A stretch of DNA of 64,000 nucleotides from Adiantum capillus-veneris (GCA_014529385.2 CM043959.1:56834753-56898752); one strand, 5' to 3'; shown: positions 23,119 to 35,753, numbered from the stretch's first letter. The notes: a model not told the origin generated them from the letters alone. Translations and numbers: made by a program.

Positions 23119-23456
23119 TCTGTACCCCTTTTCCAACTTCTTTATTTGCCACGGAACAAGCTGAGAAGGATTTTGGTGCAGCTGAAGATGCAATAAGGGA
23201 GTTTTCCAACCTCTATGTCGATTCCAGCATGATAGGATCAGAATATGCACTTGAAGCAGCTAAATGTGAAAACCCTCTTTCAAATCTTTCCTTCAAGTCT
23301 TTGAAGTTGGTGCAGTGGTTGCTAAGGCTTCGGTATGAGGTGCATATGGTTGGAGACCCAGCTCTTGAACTACCCAAGAAGGTTGCTGAGAAGCTTTTTG
23401 GATCTCCCAAAAGTGCACTTGCACTTTCTGGAGTTCTACCAGACTATATTTTGAAG
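23119..23456 (+). CDS. Exon 2 of the same unidentified host gene
   Basis: A pyrimidine-rich tract ending TTTTGTTGCAG gives an acceptor at 23118/23119. From there the frame continues exon 1 without a stop for 112 codons: FATEQAEKDFGAAEDAIREF, then the helix-rich SFKSLKLVQWLLRLRYEVHM and ELPKKVAEKLFGSPKSALAL. A donor-like TTGAAG|GTTTTT lies at 23456/23457. If not spliced there, the frame runs to a stop at 23513. The helical character could suit an alpha-solenoid protein, but that is only a guess. Downstream DNA is transposon-rich, so later exons would lie beyond a very long intron. Confidence 0.55.
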
Positions 23457-23883
23457 GTTTTTTCTGGCTCAGAGCTTGGTGTTTTGTTTTTCAAATTCAA
23501 GAGCTTGTTTTGATTTCTTAATGAGGTGTGGTTAACCCTATATCGCTCCACCATTGCGGCCATACATAAGGGTTGCTTACAACACACACTTACACACCCA
23601 CTCCTCTTCTTGGTTGCATGAGTAGTAAACTGGAGGCACATATCCACTAGGTGTGTATATGACATTTGAGTGCCACATTTGAGATGCTTCCCTTTCATGT
23701 TTTACGTTCGTGACTTTGTATTCTGTTCGTTTGTGCATTTGTGCTCTTTGTTGTGGATTGGTGTAGACAGTGGGAACAATCCCCAGTCGGGAAGTCAGAC
23801 TAGCAGTAGGACTGGTAAATACCGGGCGAGTTAGTACGGTAAGTGCACAATGGACAGTCAATCAGAGGCCGAGTCCGGCATCT
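23457..23883. other. Putative intron 2 sequence before MITE A
   Basis: No supported coding frame. If the donor at 23457 is used, this and the transposons that follow belong to a large intron. Confidence 0.35.
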
Positions 23884-23891
23884 ATAAATAG

Positions 23892-24254
23892 TAGTGTAAC
23901 AGGGAACATGCGGAACGTAGCCCAAACGTTTCGGAACGGCGTTCCGAAACGTTTGCTGTTCCCGAAACAGAGTCGGGAATGGAACGCCGTTCCGGAATGG
24001 GGTGTAACTGAAACGGTGTTCCAAAACGGGGGGAACGTGAGGCAAAATGGCGGAGCATGCAAAAGTAGGCATTTGGGGGCAAAAAAGTAGGGCATTTGGG
24101 GGCAGATTTGGGGGACATATTTGGGGCATTTTGAGGGCAGGTTTAGTCAACTGCTCTGACCCTGTTCCCGTTCCGCCCCCTCGCCTCCTCCCCGTTCCCA
24201 TCTTGTTCCGGACCCTCACGTTCCCGTTCCCCGTTCCCGTTCCGGGTTACTATG
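23892..24254. mobile_element. hAT-like MITE A, 363 bp, TSD ATAAATAG
   Basis: The 8-bp sequence ATAAATAG flanks it perfectly at 23884-23891 and 24255-24262. Its ends are TAGTGTAACAGGGAAC and, inverted, CATAGTAACCCGGAACGGG, so the termini share the GTAAC core. The interior is rich in GGAACG/CGTTCC words and has no coding capacity. It is the reverse-oriented relative of MITE B. An 8-bp duplication with short inverted ends points to the hAT superfamily. Confidence 0.85.
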
Positions 24255-24723
24255 ATAAATAGGGCCCATTACTTCATTTGACAGGCTATTGTTGTCAGGT
24301 GCAACGGAAGAGAATAAGGATTTTTCTCGGATCTAGTATTCCGCACACAAACACAAGGGACAACTGAACTGAACTGAAAGAAAGAGAGACGACGATAGAG
24401 AAGAAAGAGATTACACAGGGATGTTGGGTCCCAACCCTCAAGGGCCCTCTTGCTCTGTTGCCAGAGCAAGTACTTTCTTTATTCTTGCACAATGCTGATA
24501 CAATGACTAAATGTTGAGATGTTGATGCTAATGGGTATTGATGCTATTGATGGGTACTGAGGTATTGAGGTTCTATGTTGAAGACGGGGAGGTCGACGAC
24601 GAGGTCTATGTCGAAGACGATGAAGCCGACGACGAGGTACTAAGAGTCTTTGTCGATGACGGTACTGTGTCGAAGACGGTGAAGTTGACGACGGTTCTGT
24701 GTCGATGACGGTGAAGTGGACGA

Positions 24724-25068
24724 CATAGCAGCTAAAATACGCGTATTTTATTTAGAATACACGACGCCCTGTATTGAAACGTACAATACGTCTCATAATG
24801 TTTTCTATTCTAACGTTTTTTTGCTCAAAACGTATGTCTTTTTCTAGTTAATCAATTGTGTTTCAGAGCTTCATGGTTCTTGTTTATGTATGCTATGGTT
24901 AAATATTGAAGAGTCATTGAGGAGGTCCATGAACCGCTTCATTTGTTCTTATTAAAGTATTATATCCAAAAAAGTTGACGTATTTTATCTTTTATTCTCA
25001 AAAATACGTTTAGTACGCGTATTGTACACCGCGTATTAAACGTCCCGTCCCGTCCCGTAGCTGCTATG
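24724..25068. mobile_element. MITE E, 345 bp, 11-bp perfect inverted ends, TSD GTGGACGA
   Basis: Its ends are CATAGCAGCTA and the exact complement TAGCTGCTATG. The 8-bp duplication GTGGACGA lies at 24716-24723 and 25069-25076. Next to the left end is an 18-bp perfect palindrome (24733-24750, half TAAAATACG), and CGCGTATT words recur at the right. It has no coding capacity and is hAT-like by TSD length and the CATAG start. Confidence 0.9.
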
Positions 25069-25076
25069 GTGGACGA

Positions 25077-25330
25077 GGGTTTTGTATCGATGATAGTGAA
25101 GTCGACGACGGTTCTGTGTCGAAGACGATGATGTCGACGATGGGTACTTCTCGTCTATGTCGACGACGATGGTGACTGTGACGATGACGATGGTGACTGT
25201 GACGATGACGACGATGGTGTCGTCGTCAAGTCCGGAACTGCGATGACGATGACGATGACGAAGGTGTCGTCGTCAAGATAGGGATTTGCGATGACGATGT
25301 CGACGGCGATGGTGTCGATGACAACGGTGT
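25077..25330. repeat. GAC/GAT minisatellite in the K 3' LTR
   Basis: This is imperfect trinucleotide-like sequence built from GTCGACGAC, GACGATGAC and GATGGTGTCG words. A related tract is at 24590-24716 and its counterpart in the other K LTR is at about 28005-28375, with different unit order and number. Confidence 0.75.
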
Positions 25331-25772
25331 CAAGGTTGAAAACTGAAAACGCTAGATGCTCTGTTGGGGATCTGCTATTGTGGCGGCATTGCGGCTTGGA
25401 TTTGCAACCGCTTCGCCAATCCATGGCTGAAATGCAAAAACGTTGGTTGGTCTTGGCTGAAATCTGAAAACGCTAGGCTGATCTGGTACTAGATGGGGAA
25501 TCTGGCGAGGATCTGCAACCAGAGGATGCGGGTTCTCGCGAGGCTAAGGCTGGAAACTGAAAACGCTTGTGGTAGTGGTTGAAAACGCTGGGCTGATCCT
25601 TGAGAAAACGCTGGGACCTGGGGGTGCCTGCCTGCTCTGCTGCGGGTGCTTGCCCTTCTGTGTCCTGCTTCTTCTTCTTCTACTGAGTGCCCAATGGGTT
25701 TCATTTATAGGAATTATATGTTGGGTAGGGCAAGCTTCCCAACAAACTTGCAAAAAGAATTCCAAAAGTAAC

Positions 25773-26265
25773 TTTAAAGCGAGGCACAACTGCCGAACTT
25801 CTATCTATACTGCTGATGTTGACTGCTTTTGATGCATGTGGATGCATAAACCGATGAAAATTCCTCCAACGGGTGGATACAACGGGATGTAGGTACTGCT
25901 GCTATGTAAACACCAATCATACGAGTTGCTAGTTAGCCTTACTACTGTCGCAGAATACCAGCCTTTGTGTTGACTCTACCTGCAAGCAAGCACTACCATC
26001 CGAATAGTCCTGTCGTGAAAACATTGCGGGTGAAGCTGAAAGGTAAGGGTTCTCGGAGGTAAAATCCAAGGGTTTCTTGTCGACGGAAGTGGATGCACGC
26101 TACATGCGAATGCAAATGCAGAAGAGGTTAGGGATACTGTCTCCAACTCCTTCCATATCCACATACAAGGCTAGGAGATTTTGATACTCGAGATATGATG
26201 GGTTTTCGTGTATCCGATGTCGATCTTCCTTCAAAGGCATGGCAATGAAGATGGGATGTGGTAAG
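25773..26265 (-). other. K internal sequence, left of solo LTR L
   Basis: There is no coding frame that I can support. Together with 27535-27656 it forms the whole remaining internal region of K. Confidence 0.5.
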
Positions 26266-26270
26266 TCCAT

Positions 26271-27529
26271 TGTAAGGTGCAGCGGAAGTGAATGTTGAAC
26301 TTTGCTCAAGATGAGTGCTCCGAACTGTGCTCAAGGGTTCCTTTTACGTACGGAAGGGAGAGCCTTCCGTTCCTTTAGTGAGAGAGTGCAAATGATCACA
26401 AACAAGTGGTAAACACAGTGAATGAAGGTGTTGAGATTGAGAGATAGAGAGAGAAGAATACGACACCAGAATGTTTTCAAACCCTCCTCCGAAGGCCCCA
26501 CTCTCTATGGCGAGAGCGGTCTACTATTGATTGCACAAAGCTCTACAATCCTATGGACTTGCCGACGATGTCGATGACGATGAAGACGACGACGAGACGG
26601 GCCGAAATCTGAAAACGCTAATGGCTGAAATCTGCAAATCTTGTATCTGCTGAATTCTAACTCTATGTCGATGACGACGGCGATGATGACGATGCAAAGA
26701 CGACGCGCTGAAAACGCAGATGCTGAAATCTGCGTTTTCCGGGCTGAAACTGTAAACCTTGATGAATCTCACCGTGTGGCGAGGATTTGCTGCGGGAAGG
26801 TGAGATCTGCGAGGTTTGGGACTTGCTCTGCGGAGTCTTATGTGCTGAAAAATGAAAACGCTGGTCCTAGGGCTGAATCTGTCACAATGGAATTGCAAAA
26901 CGTTGAGGATGATCTGCAAACCAAAAACGCTAGGCTGAATTTTGCTTCCTGCGGTGGAAATCTGCTAATGCTGGGAATCTGCTGTCTTCTGGGGAATCTG
27001 CTAATGCTAGGGCTGATCTGTTGTCTACCTTCGTCGGGAATTCGCAAGTGCAAAAACGCTGGCTGATTTGATGCAAAAACGCTAGGCCTTCTGGTGAGTG
27101 AAAATGCTAGAGCTGTCGCGGGTGGGGGAGTCTTGCTGAGAAGTTGCCTGATGAACACCGGGTTCCTATTGCCTCTGCTGCCAGAAAGTGCTAGCGCTAG
27201 GTTTCTTATATACAAACTTAGTAAATTTGCCCTACCTAGTTCCCAACAAAAGTCACTTAAAAATAATAAGTGAAAAATGTCAAAAATAGGAAAAATAGGT
27301 TTTCTGCCCTGTAAAATGATCCTGATGGAATCTGTTGGGAATGCTGATGATCATGCTGTGTGCAACTAGAGGATATGCATCTACATCAAGTGTCTGGACA
27401 TGCACGGTCTGCGAACAGACTCACAAAAGTGCCAGATCACTTCCCATTCTAGACTGACTTGACTGAAGTGAACCCTGGTCATGCTGTAGCTTGTCCACGG
27501 ACACATAAGGTTGGATGTATCACGTGACA
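26271..27529 (-). mobile_element. Solo LTR L (GGTGCAGCGG family), 1259 bp, TSD TCCAT
   Basis: It begins TGTAAGGTGCAGCGG and ends GTATCACGTGACA, the exact limits of other LTRs in the family. TCCAT flanks it on both sides (26266-26270 and 27530-27534). No primer site or internal sequence accompanies it, so it is a solo LTR left by LTR-LTR recombination. Inserted into the interior of K. Confidence 0.88.
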
Positions 27530-27656
27530 TCCATGGTCGGGACTCAAAGATTCTTCAGGAAAAAAACTGGGCGATGTTCCTTGGGTTCTTGGGTTCTTGA
27601 TGGTTCTTGGTTCTTGAGGTTCTTCCCTTGAGTTCGCAAAGCCGAAGCACGCACAG

Positions 27657-27669
27657 AGCACTGATACCA
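27657..27669 (-). promoter_or_regulatory. K primer-binding site (initiator tRNA-Met type, one change)
   Basis: The minus strand reads TGGTATCAGTGC next to the LTR edge; the usual site is TGGTATCAGAGC. The position, immediately inside the right-hand LTR, shows the element is read on the minus strand. Confidence 0.75.
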
Positions 27670-27670
27670 A

Positions 27671-29383
27671 TGTCAGGTGCAGCGGAGGAGAATAAGGATT
27701 TTACTCGGATCTAGTACTCCGGACACAAACACAAGGGACACTTTACTTCACTTGAAAGAACTGAACTGAACTGAAAGAAAGAGAGATGATGAGAGAGAGA
27801 AAAGAGACGACACAGGGATGTCGGGTCCCAACCCTCGAGGGCCCCCTTGCTCTGTTGCCAGAGCAAGTACTTTCTTTATTCTTGCACAATGCTGATACAA
27901 TGACTAAATGATGAGATGCTGATGCTAATGGGTATTGATGCTACTGATGCCGGGTACTCAGTACTGAAGGGGTATTGAGGTATTGAGGTTCTATGTTGAA
28001 GATGGGGAGGTCGACGACGAGGTCTATGTCGAAGACGATGAAGTTGACGACGAGGTACTAAGGGGCTTTGTCGTCGACCGTGGTGTGTCGAAGTCGGTGA
28101 AGTCGATGATGGTTCTATGTCGATGACAGTGAAGTCGACTACGGTTGTGTCGAAGATGATGATGTTGACGACGGGTACTGCTGGTCTATGTCAACGACGA
28201 TGGTGACTGTGACGATGACGACGATGGTATCGTCGTCAAGTCCGTGACTGCGATGACGATGACAAAGGTGTTGTCGTCAAGATAGAGATCTGCGATGACG
28301 ATGACAAAGGTGTCGTCATCAAGATAGGGATTTGCGATGACGATGTCGATGTCGACGACGACGACGGCGGCTTCAAGGCTGAAAACTGAAAACGCTAGAT
28401 GCTCTGTTGGGGATCTGCTATTGTGGCGGCACCGCGGCTTGGATTTGCAACCGCTTCGCCGGGCTAGGGCTGAAATGCAGAAACGTTGGCTGGTCTTGGC
28501 TGGCTCGCGAGGCTAAGGCTGGAAACTGAAAATGCTGGTGGTAGTGGCTGAAAACGCTGATTGCTGGAGGTTGAAAACGCTGGACTGATCCTTGAGAAAA
28601 CGCTGGGACCTGGGGGTGCCTGCCTGCTCTGCTGCGGGTGCCTGCCCTTCTGTGTCCTGCTTCTTCTTCTTCTGCTGAGTGCCCAATGGGTTTCATTTAT
28701 TGGAATTATATGATGGGTAGGGCAAGCTTCCCAACAAACTTACAAAAAGAATTCCAAAAGTCACTTTTAATAAAATGACTTATAAGAGGTGGTTCATGCG
28801 GTAAAATGCTTGCATGATGAAATGAATGTTCTTGTGCAAGAGAGGGTATGCAAGTGTGATTGGCCTGGACATGCCCGTCCTGCTAGAGGCTCTCAAAGCA
28901 TAGTTACCTGGAACGGGAACGGGAGGGTCCGGAACGGGGAGGAGAAGGGGGGACCGGAACGGTCCAGTAAAGTAAGGCTTGAATTACCTCCATTCAGCTT
29001 AGTTCCAAATAAACTCCTAAACAACCCCAAAACTACCCCCTAACCTGCTCTCAAACAACCCAAATCTGCCCCCAAAAGCCCACTTTTTTGCCCCCAAATG
29101 CCTACTTTTATCCGTTCTGCCCCGTGCGTTTCGTCGTTCCGCCTCGTTCCCCCCATTCTGGAACACCGTTCCGGTTACACCCCGTTCCGGAACGGCGTTC
29201 TGTTCCCATCTCCATTTCGGGAACGGGCCTCGTGCGGAACGCCGTTTCGGAACGTTTGGGCTGTGTTCCCCCTGTTCCCTGTTACAGTGTCTCAAAGGTC
29301 CCAGGCTCAGTCCTAAGATAAGACTCATGCTAGACTATGGCAGAAGCATGTCCATGTAGCGCAAGTGAAGTGCGCACGTGACA
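27671..29383 (-). mobile_element. K 5' LTR (right), containing MITE B
   Basis: It runs from TGTCAGGTGCAGCGG to GCGCACGTGACA. Without MITE B and one copy of its target duplication it is about 1.3 kb. It holds the GAC/GAT minisatellite and repeated GAAAACGCT words seen in the left LTR. Confidence 0.82.
28899..29289. mobile_element. hAT-like MITE B, 391 bp, TSD TCTCAAAG
   Basis: It is flanked by TCTCAAAG at 28891-28898 and 29290-29297. It starts CATAGTTACC and ends GTTACAGTG. The interior (GGAACGGGAACGGGAGG, CCCCCAAATGCCTAC, CGTTCCGGAACGGCG) matches MITE A in reverse orientation, so both descend from one family. Confidence 0.88.
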
Positions 29384-29388
29384 ATTGT

Positions 29389-29970
29389 ATTGTGCTATTG
29401 TTGTCTAGTGTCATTCCTGGAGCTCATTGTGCTCTTGTACCCTTTTGGCTGTTAAGCTCAGAGCATCCTTTTAGCTCACGCTGTTGTACTCATTTCCAGT
29501 TGTACGTATTTGAATATACATTCCAGTTCTGTCTTTTGTGATCTGCAGTGTGAAGTCTACTTGCCTGAACTGGTTTAGCTAACTCTACGAACTCAAACTG
29601 GAATAGCTGTCATAAGTGACCAACTCATTTCAATTGGCCTCACGTATTGGCGTGTACACTTCCAATGTGATGATTCTTCTATGATGCTTCTCCATTGTCT
29701 CTCCAATCATAATGTCATGGGCTCCCATTATTTTGTTGTGTAGATATATGTTATCTAGCCGTCTTTTCCTATATGTAGTAATGTTGTTCTCGCTCGGCAA
29801 TTGGTAGCGTTTATCATGGCCGAGTTTACGTGTCCAAAGTGTGATAAACACTTAGTTCATTGGTTTTCTAGAGTAGGGTTCTAGTCATGAAGTGATTCTA
29901 TGCAAGCTTACTCAACCCTGCGAATTTGATGAGGTGAGCAGGGATGTCGAGTCGTTGTCCATGTGTCAAA

Positions 29971-29972
<2 letters not shown>
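29389..29972 (+). other. Flank of K with a Penelope-like 3'-tail relic
   Basis: No coding frame. From about 29798 the text GCAATTGGTAGCGTTTATCATGG, then CATTGGTTTTCTAGAGTAGG and GTGAGCAGGGATGTCG, follows the same order as the 3' region of the Penelope-like insertion at 37925-38090. It is probably a diverged 3' tail of the same kind of element, ending in the GA microsatellite. Confidence 0.5.

Positions 29973-30022
<50 letters not shown>
29973..30022. repeat. (AG)n microsatellite at the left edge of element M
   Basis: About 50 bp of pure AG repeat run straight into AGGTGCAACGG, the LTR start of M, whose first four bases (TGTT) are replaced by the repeat. Confidence 0.95.
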
Positions 30023-30026
<4 letters not shown>

Positions 30027-31285
30027 GCAACGGAATGAATGTTTGAACTTTGCTCAAGATGAGTGCTCCAAACTGTGCTCAAGGTTCCTTTTGTTCTTAT
30101 GGAAGGGAGAGCCTTCCGTTCCTTTAGTGAGAGAGTGCAATGGACACAAACAAAGTGAATGGACACTGTGAATGAAGTGCATGAGACTGAGAAATAGAGA
30201 GAGAAGAGAATACGACACCAAAGATGTAAAACCCTCCTCCGAAGGCCCCACTCTCTATGGCGAGAGTGGTCTACTTATGATTGCACAAATCTCTACAATG
30301 CTTGGACTTGCCGATGATGTCGACGATGATGAGGACGACGACGAGACGGGCTGAAATCAGGAAACTCTAAGGGCTGAAATCTGCAAATCTTCTATCTGCT
30401 GAATTCTGACTCTATGTCGGTGACGATGTTGATGACGACGATGCGACGACGACGCGCTGAAAACGCAGATGCTGAAATCTGCGTTTTCTAGACTGAATCT
30501 GTAAACTTTGCGGGATCTGACCGTGCGGCAAGGATCTGCTGTAGAAAGGTGAGATCTGCGAGGTTCGGGACTTGATCTGCGAGTGCTAAAGGCTGAAAAC
30601 TGAAAACGCTGGTCCTATGGCTGATTCTGTCGCGATGATCTGCAAAAACGCTGAGGTTGATCTGCAAATAAAAAACGCTAGGCTGAAAACTGACCTTGCG
30701 GGGAAATTTGCTAACGCTAGGAAATCTGCTGTGTTGCTGTGGGAATCTGTTAACGCTTGGGCTGATCTGCTGTCTACTGTCGCCGGGAATCTGCAAGTGC
30801 AAAAATGTTGGTTGATCTGGTGCAAAAACGCTAGGCCTTCTGTTGAGAGAAAACGCCAGAGTTGTCGCGGGGCTTGGTCTTGCTGAGAAGTTGCTTGTTG
30901 AGCAAGGTGCTCCTGCTGCCTCTTCTGCCAAATAGTGCTAGCCTAGGTTTGCTTATATACAAACTTACTCAATTTGCACTACCTACTTTCCAACAAAAGT
31001 CACTTAAAAATAATAAGTGAAAAATGTCAAAAATAGGGAAAATAGGCTAAATGCACTGGAAAGTTCCCCTGAAGGATTTTGATGGATTCTGATGGGAATG
31101 CTTATGATCATGCTGTGTGCAACCAGAGGATATGCATCTACACTAAGTGCCTAGGCATGCACGATCTGCGAACATACTTACAAAAGTGCCAGATCACTTC
31201 TAATCTAGACTGACTGGACTGAACCGAACCCTTGCTATGTTGTAGCTTGTCCACGGACGCATAGGGTTGGATGTGTCACCTGACA
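30023..31285 (-). mobile_element. M 3' LTR (left)
   Basis: Starts AGGTGCAACGGAATG after the AG repeat and ends GTGTCACCTGACA. It aligns along its whole length with the right-hand LTR of M. Confidence 0.85.
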
Positions 31286-31286
31286 T

Positions 31287-31298
31287 CCCCTCCTTTTC
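31287..31298 (-). promoter_or_regulatory. M polypurine tract
   Basis: On the minus strand AAAAGGAGGGG lies just before the TGTCAGG edge of the left LTR, as expected for the plus-strand primer. Confidence 0.65.
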
Positions 31299-31734
31299 AA
31301 AGTGAGGTACTGGTACCGAATTGTATGGCGTCGAGGGAGATCGCCAATAGCATCTGGAATCTTGGAAGGGACCCTTCGCCGGCCCACTCTGATGTGTGGG
31401 TAGTGCGGTACTTGAACTTCATAAAGGTCTGCAACGCTTGCTTCTTTGGGCCGCGCCGAAAGCGACAAAGTCTTTTGAGTTTCCTTCGATGCTTCAACTT
31501 CGTCGAGAGTCATGCTTCTTTCTTCTTCAAGAATCTCCATGGCTGAAAATTCCTAAAACCATTTCCAACACAAAATCATGAACATACCTATTCCATGTAA
31601 AGTGAGTGGAAAAAATCTCGTCTTCCTCAAAGACTGTGCATGCAATGTAGATGAACAAAGAGACGGAGTGCCAAACAGTTCACCACACACGCGCAAACAA
31701 TGAGATCGAATCTTTCTCTTTTGATCTAAAGCAA

Positions 31735-32838
31735 TTAGCTGTGGCAATTCACAACGGAAATACCCATGCTTGGTATACTTTCATGTGCTCTTTCTACAAC
31801 TGTGTCATGCCAAGGAAGAGACATGGAATGTGACTTCCGTGAATGCATACTTTTCAGTTTTTCATGAAACATCCGCATACATTCATGCTCATTCATGAGG
31901 GAAACGTGTTCAACGTACAATATGTCATGCCTAGGAAAAGGGATCACATAAAGATGTTGACGAAAATACAGGAAACGATCACAAATGAACCACTCGAACA
32001 ATGCCTGCTGACTAATCATTCGAACACATAATACTTCCTGTAAGGGTTCTTTGGACCTAGGATTGAGAGTCAAGATCGGTTCTTCCTGAGGGGGTGCTTT
32101 GGACCTAGGCTCGAGAGCCAAGATCGGTTCTTCGTGACTGATCGAATCTGCAATGAGGTTAGCTTCACTAGAGAAAGTATCAACTAACACATCATCCTTG
32201 TGAACAATCACATCATCTTCGGGCAACTCATCATGCTTGTGAGAAATCACACCTTGATCATGCAAATCATCATGCTTGTGAGAAATCGCATCTTGATCAT
32301 GCAAATCATCATGCTTATCATTGTCATTCAAATCATCATGCAAATCATGTGTGTCATGCTTGGGAGAAGAAGAGACTGAGAGAGTCTCCTTTTCCTGATT
32401 CTCTTGCATCCGTGTCTGAACTTGAGAAAAGAGTTGCAACATCTCTTTCATGTGTCGGTCGTTCATTGCTTGTCTTGCTTTGTTCTTGTGATCAAATGTT
32501 GCTTGTCTTTCGTTGTTCTCGCGATCCAATTTGGCTTGACTTTCTTTGGCTTCCAAGGCGTACTTACGCTATATGGTTGCCACGCTTTCTTCGTAGTCAC
32601 GATCTATGGTTGCCATTGTTTCTTCGTAGGCCTTTCTTTCTGCTTCTCTTTCTTCGCGTTCTAACTTTCTTTCCATAAACAACTGCATCAACGCCTCCAT
32701 AGGAGTTAGTGCAATCCTTGGCATAGATGGGTAAGGGGGAGGGTCGGAAAAACCTCCTGGTGGGGAAAATTCTTCTTCGCCTCTCTCATGCTCATCACCT
32801 CTAAGCGAAGTATCCATTCCGCTTCGGGTGATGACCAT
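31735..32838 (-). pseudogene. M gag N-terminus fused to an acidic repeat and an integrase relic, one amber codon
   Basis: From the Met at 32836-32838 the frame reads MVITRSGMDTSLRGDEHERG, the same N-terminus as G2 gag. It then gives a charged helical segment, a TAG at 32569-32571, and stays open for 270 more codons. After the stop come a helical stretch, a His/Asp-rich repeat (units like KHDDLHDQ), a direct duplication around EEPILALEPRSK, and finally FLYFRQHLYVIPFPRHDILY. That last part aligns with the RNase H/integrase boundary of G2 (LLFFRQRLCVLPSLRPTILH). Capsid, protease and RT are absent. It is a chimeric remnant; whether any of it was translated is unknown. Confidence 0.65.
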
Positions 32839-33269
32839 CCATTGAAGTCGTGAGTGTTCTTGTGGTCTTGGGTTCTTAAGTTCACGAGGAACTTAGGTTC
32901 TTGTGGGTCTTGGGTTCTTGAGGTTCTTCTTTCGCTTTCAATCTGTGTTTGAGAAGGATCTTCTCTTCACCCGAGTTCTGCTCTTCCCGCGGGCGCACCC
33001 CTTGGCGGCCTTTCGCTCACACCAAGGTTGCTTTTTCCCACCTGACGTCGATTGGCCGGCCGCTAAGTGCACGGTCCGCTCTCAATGAGTGAAAAGAGGC
33101 ACAAGGGAAGGCTAGACAAGCCCTTCTTTCTTGGGATTCTTGTCACTCTTCAAAAACACGATTAGGAATCGACACGCCCAAGCGAACTTGGGTGCGTGCG
33201 ACCGCAACAAGCAAAAAAATTCTGTGGTTCTTGTGGTTCTTTCCTTGAGTGATATCGAACACTGCCAAA

Positions 33270-35212
<1,943 letters not shown>

Positions 35213-35474
35213 TGTTGGATTTACACCACTCTGCTGCTTCACACAGGTCTAGGGCACTTCCTTGTATGGCTAGTGTCTCCGGGTTGGCCACCCATAGCAT
35301 AGGTTGTACCTTGTCCGGCCGCCCACTTGAGTTGGGCTTCCACCTTGGGCACTCATATATATGGGGCCAGGGGGTACATATTTTTTATATCATTTGATAC
35401 GTTGTATTGAGGGTCTCTTGTTCTGGTAGTCATGGGGGGACTGATCGCCCCCTCTTCCCCACATCTAGCGTTTG

Positions 35475-35519
<45 letters not shown>

Positions 35520-35548
35520 GCTTCCGCACATGCGCGTGCACTCTCACA
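35213..35548 (+). mobile_element. Solo LTR of the R family, 336 bp
   Basis: It starts TGTTGGATTTACACCACTCTG and ends GTGCACTCTCACA, matching the R 3' LTR at 61392-61792 through CTCCGGG, TTGTCCGGCCGCCCAC and GATCGCCCCCTCTTCCCC. The flanks AGACA (35208-35212) and AGATA (35549-35553) agree at 4 of 5. A (TC)n microsatellite of 40 bp lies at 35478-35517. Confidence 0.7.
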
Positions 35549-35581
35549 AGATATGACTTCGGTGACAAAATGCTATGAACT

Positions 35582-35745
35582 TATAGTAACATGGGATGCT
35601 CATTTTTGGGATTCCCGTCCCTACTTCCCTTTGTCCCAACATCGTCCCCTTGTTTCAAGTCCCTCTTGTGGAAACAAGATTCCCCTTCTAAGCTCCAACC
35701 CCGTTCCCCATCCCAGCTGTTGAGGACACGTCCTATGTTACTATG
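35582..35745. mobile_element. hAT-like MITE C, 164 bp, near-perfect 8-bp TSD
   Basis: It starts TATAGTAACATGGGATG and ends, inverted, CATAGTAACATAGGACG. TATGAACT (35574-35581) and TTTGAACT (35746-35753) flank it, a 7-of-8 match. Confidence 0.78.
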
Positions 35746-35753
35746 TTTGAACT

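Larger units (their letters stand above)
24293..25772 (-). mobile_element. K 3' LTR (left), truncated on its inner side
   Basis: It begins TGTCAGGTGCAACGG and follows the right-hand K LTR up to AATTCCAAAAGT near 25772. The remaining U3 start seen in the right LTR, ending GCACGTGACA, is missing. MITE E interrupts it at 24724-25068. It contains a GAC/GAT-rich minisatellite and many copies of the GAAAACGCT word. Confidence 0.8.
24293..29383 (-). mobile_element. LTR element K (GGTGCAGCGG family), nested insertions, TSD ATTGT
   Basis: A 5-bp duplication ATTGT at 24288-24292 and 29384-29388 brackets an element with LTRs at both ends and a minus-strand primer site at 27657-27669. Removing the nested solo LTR L leaves only about 640 bp between the LTRs, with no coding sequence, so K is non-autonomous. 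Insertions inside K are MITE E, solo LTR L and MITE B, each with its own target duplication. Confidence 0.88.

Noticed and set aside
26641-27066. Open frames of 90-180 codons inside the GGTGCAGCGG-family LTRs on both strands
   Set aside because: They arise from repeated GAAAACGCT and GAC/GAT words, appear in parallel in every LTR, and have no motif or proper gene context.
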